A stretch of 64,000 bases of DNA from NCBI GenBank assembly GCA_016712715.1, contig JADJQM010000003.1, positions 124,001-188,000 of the forward strand, in the 5' to 3' direction. Under the pieces are notes generated by a model, which did not search any database, was not told the origin of the DNA, and worked only from the letters and a program-made list of their open reading frames with translations. The position numbers were made by a program, and so were the translations under genes. Positions 61,529 to 64,000 of this stretch are shown here, piece after piece (the first letter of the stretch is position 1; every line of letters begins with the position of its first letter). Source of the DNA: Rhodospirillaceae bacterium. GTDB taxonomy: Bacteria > Pseudomonadota > Alphaproteobacteria > Dongiales > Dongiaceae.

Positions 61529-63295
61529 ATGCCCGCGCCGCGACGGCATAGCGGCCTCGTTCACCGATCCAGCCGGCTTACCGTCTATGCATTAGCGGGA
61601 TTGCTGGTCGTCAGCGGCTGCGCGACACCGACACCGACACCGACATTATCCCCGCACCTTGCCTACGGGACCGAGCAGATGGTCGCGGTCGGCCATCCCA
61701 GCGCAGCGCGCGTTGGCCTTGATATTCTCAATCAGGGCGGATCGGCCGTCGATGCCGCTATCGCCATGCAGATGGTCCTTACATTGGTTGAACCACAATC
61801 GTCCGGGATAGGCGGTGGCGGGCTCCTGCTCCACTATGCCGCTGCCCGCGACCGGCTGGACAGCTATGACGGGCGAGAGAAAGCGCCGACAGCGGCACGC
61901 AGCGACATGTTTCTCGGCACGGATGGCCAACCCCTGCCGTTCATGGAGGTGATGCCGGGCGGCTTGTCGGTTGGGGTGCCGGGTGTCATGCGCATGCTGG
62001 AGATGGCCCATCGCGACCATGGCCGCCTGCCCTGGCGCGACCTGTTCGCACCGGCGATTGGGCTCGCAGAGCAGGGTTTCGACATTTCGCCGCAACTCGC
62101 CGCCAAGATCGCCGGTAACGAGATTCTCGCCAGGCAACCCAGCACCCGATCCTACTTCTTCGACAGCGCCGGAAGGCCGCTTGCGGCCGGTGCCCACCTG
62201 ACCAACCCCGCCTTGGCACATAGTCTGCGCGCCATTGCCGAAGGTGGAGCCGATGCCTTCTACCATGGCGCCATCGCAGCTGACATCGTCAAGGCTGTGA
62301 CCGGCGCGCAGCCGCGCCACGGTCAGATGACCCTCGAGGATCTGGCAAACTATGAGGCGCAGAAGCGGCCTGTCCCCTGCCTCGACTATCGCGACAGCAA
62401 GGTCTGCTCCATGGGCCCCCCTTCCTCAGGCGGACTCGCGGTGTTGCAGATCCTCGGACTTCTGCGCCGCTTTGACATGGCTGCTTTGCCGCCGGACAGC
62501 ACCGCGGCTGCGCACCTCATTGCCGAAGCAAGCCGGCTCGCCTTTGCCGATCGGGAGCGCTATGTCGGCGATCCGGATTTTGCGCCGGTACCAGTGGAAC
62601 GCTTGCTGGCGCCGGAATATCTATCGGCCCGCGCGGCGGAAATCGATCCCCGGAAGTCCATGGGCGAGGCCAAGCCGGGTCGCCCGGCCGACGCGGCCCT
62701 GCTCGGCAGTTTACCGTCTCCGCCCCTACTACCGGAACCGCTGTCCACCAGCCACATGGTGATCATCGATCGCGACGGTAACGCAGTCAGCTTCACGACC
62801 ACCATCGAGGGCGCATTCGGCGCCCATATCATGGCCGGCGGCTTCCTGCTCAACAACGAACTGACCGATTTCGCCTTTGCACCAGCCGCCAAGGGCCGCC
62901 CCGCCGCCAACCGGGTCGAAGCCGGCAAGCGGCCACGCTCCTCCATGGCGCCGGTCCTGGTCTTTGACCGTAAAAGCGGCGCCTTGACCGCTGCCCTTGG
63001 ATCGCCCGGCGGCGGCAACATCATTGGCTATGTGACCCAGGCCCTGATCGGCCTGATCGACTGGCGCCTGGACCCATTTTCGGCCATCGCCGCCCCACAT
63101 GTACTCAACCGCAATGGGCCGACGATCATCGAGGCCGAACAAGGTCTTGAGACGCTGGCGACGGACCTTGAGGCCCTCGGCCACAAGGTTAAGGTGCAGG
63201 AACTCAACAGCGGTGCTAATGTCATCGTCGTTCGCGACGGGCAACTAATCGGCGCCAGCGACCCCCGGCGCGAAGGTGTCGCCCTGGGTGACTGA
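61529..63295 (+). CDS. ggt: Gamma-glutamyltransferase lipoprotein
   Basis: A 588-residue Ntn-hydrolase. The N-terminus is hydrophobic and ends in a lipobox (LAGLLVVSGC). The large-subunit part has GGSAVDAAIAMQMVLTLVEP, SSGIGGGGLLLHYAA and YDGREKAPTAA. The autocleavage site is PLSTSHMVIIDRDGN, with Thr as nucleophile (TTH in most relatives, here TSH). The small subunit has GNAVSFTTTIEGAFGAHI, MAPVLVFDRKSGALTAALGS and PGGGNIIGYV. It cleaves gamma-glutamyl bonds of glutathione or gamma-glutamylamines. Directly behind the pot importer, it may process gamma-glutamylpolyamines or release glutamate; this is inference. Confidence 0.92.
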   Translation: MPAPRRHSGLVHRSSRLTVYALAGLLVVSGCATPTPTPTLSPHLAYGTEQMVAVGHPSAARVGLDILNQGGSAVDAAIAMQMVLTLVEPQSSGIGGGGLLLHYAAARDRLDSYDGREKAPTAARSDMFLGTDGQPLPFMEVMPGGLSVGVPGVMRMLEMAHRDHGRLPWRDLFAPAIGLAEQGFDISPQLAAKIAGNEILARQPSTRSYFFDSAGRPLAAGAHLTNPALAHSLRAIAEGGADAFYHGAIAADIVKAVTGAQPRHGQMTLEDLANYEAQKRPVPCLDYRDSKVCSMGPPSSGGLAVLQILGLLRRFDMAALPPDSTAAAHLIAEASRLAFADRERYVGDPDFAPVPVERLLAPEYLSARAAEIDPRKSMGEAKPGRPADAALLGSLPSPPLLPEPLSTSHMVIIDRDGNAVSFTTTIEGAFGAHIMAGGFLLNNELTDFAFAPAAKGRPAANRVEAGKRPRSSMAPVLVFDRKSGALTAALGSPGGGNIIGYVTQALIGLIDWRLDPFSAIAAPHVLNRNGPTIIEAEQGLETLATDLEALGHKVKVQELNSGANVIVVRDGQLIGASDPRREGVALGD

Positions 63296-63358
63296 CCATC
63301 CGGGCGTGTGACCCCCGATCCGCTCACCTTATCAGACTGAAAAGACAGGATATCTTCT

Positions 63359-64000
63359 ATGACGAAGCGGCCCACGATCCATTTGAAATCGGGCGAAGAG
63401 CGCCGTGTGCTCGGCGGCCACCCTTGGGTCTATTCGAATGAACTGCAAACCGGCCCGGAACTGAAGGCGATCAAACCGGGCAGCATTGTAACCTTGCGCC
63501 AGGCCGACGGTCGGCCCATGGGTCTCGCCTTCTTCAACGCCAAATCCCTCATCAGCGGCCGCGTCATCACCCGCGACCACAGCGTCGAGATCGATGCCCA
63601 GTTCTGGCAGCGCTGTCTGGAGCGGGCGCTCAAACTGCGCGACCGCCTGATTGGCGCCCCCTATTATCGCCTGGCCCACGCCGAGGCCGATGGCCTGCCC
63701 GGCTGCGTCATCGATCGCTATGGCGATGTCGTCGTGATCGACGTCTCGAGTGCCGGCATGGACGGCGAGATCGAGAATCTGGCTGCCGCGATCGACAACC
63801 TGCTGCAGCCGCGTGTCATCCTGGTGCGTGGCGACGGACCGGCGCGCGAACTCGAAGGGCTGGAACCGGTGAGCCGCCTCGTCAAAGGATCCCTCGATGG
63901 GCCGGTCGAGATCATCGAGAATGGCGTCAAGTTCATGTGCGACCCGCGCGAAGGCCAGAAGACGGGCTGGTTCTTCGACCAGCGCGACAATCGCGCCTTG
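63359..64000 (+). CDS. Class I SAM-dependent 23S rRNA methyltransferase, RlmI-like, partial
   Basis: The window ends inside this gene after 214 codons. It starts MTKRPTIHLKSGEERRVLGG, followed by HPWVYSNEL and PGSIVTLRQADGRPMGLAFF, a PUA domain. The middle LAHAEADGLPGCVIDRYGDV is the RlmI/RlmK-type linker. The last readable part, NGVKFMCDPREGQKTGWFFD, is the conserved strand before SAM motif I. RlmI methylates C1962 of 23S rRNA; orthology is likely but unproven. The catalytic cysteine lies beyond the window. Confidence 0.9.
   Translation, partial: MTKRPTIHLKSGEERRVLGGHPWVYSNELQTGPELKAIKPGSIVTLRQADGRPMGLAFFNAKSLISGRVITRDHSVEIDAQFWQRCLERALKLRDRLIGAPYYRLAHAEADGLPGCVIDRYGDVVVIDVSSAGMDGEIENLAAAIDNLLQPRVILVRGDGPARELEGLEPVSRLVKGSLDGPVEIIENGVKFMCDPREGQKTGWFFDQRDNRAL

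Noticed and set aside
1..64000. CRISPR arrays, rRNA operons, intact insertion sequences
   Set aside because: No regularly spaced direct repeats, no rRNA-like segments and no transposase-like proteins were seen.

Overview
The window reads as a GC-rich alphaproteobacterial chromosome, probably Rhodospirillales-like; the genus cannot be fixed from sequence alone. The main pointers are a circularly permuted two-piece tmRNA gene beside an alpha-type SspB adaptor, an MmcB gene, the C4-pathway 5-aminolevulinate synthase HemA, and the order rplU-rpmA-VOC-obgE-proB-proA-nadD-rsfS.

1-17.4 kb is mostly core genome: an L,D-transpeptidase (cut by the left edge), thyX, ssrA, sspB, a DUF1127 peptide with a long leader, mmcB, mtgA, an SprA-type protein with a damaged metal motif, a YqjI-type metal-sensing PadR regulator with DUF2218, prfC, an EamA exporter, a Kef-type antiporter, and the rplU-to-rsfS block. 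Five genes here (sspB, prfC, nadD, proB, rsfS) carry small indels, mostly in short homopolymers; two more follow at 21.7 and 32.2 kb. One explanation for all is consensus error in the assembly.

17.4-30.5 kb is accessory in character. A tRNA-Ser(CGA) is followed by a decayed tyrosine recombinase, then by two minus-strand operons. One encodes a type III polyketide synthase, a methyltransferase and a flavin oxidoreductase. The other encodes a thermostable-hemolysin-family protein, an acyl-activating ligase, an UndA/TenA-like metal oxidase, an SDR and a TPR protein. TTCAC/GTGAA dyads lie in front of both. This is the best candidate for an undescribed biosynthetic system. A divergent DUF1330 gene, an MFS exporter, an Lrp-type regulator and an SDR complete the region.

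30.8-41.2 kb carries a CorA-type transporter, a class III aminotransferase with a glutamine-synthetase-like ligase (gamma-glutamylation of amines is likely), a small unknown protein, an O-methyltransferase, DUF192, and coxG plus a form II coxSLM molybdenum hydroxylase operon.

41.2-54 kb holds a chemoreceptor, a histidine-kinase fragment, a 5'-nucleotidase lipoprotein, an AsmA/YhdP-like protein, glnE, a Bcp peroxiredoxin, a DUF455 ferritin-like protein and a DapB-family protein lacking the usual catalytic histidines. 54-63.3 kb is a polyamine-oriented run: SpuC-like aminotransferase overlapping hemA, a complete potABC-type importer and a gamma-glutamyltransferase lipoprotein. The window ends inside an RlmI-type rRNA methyltransferase.
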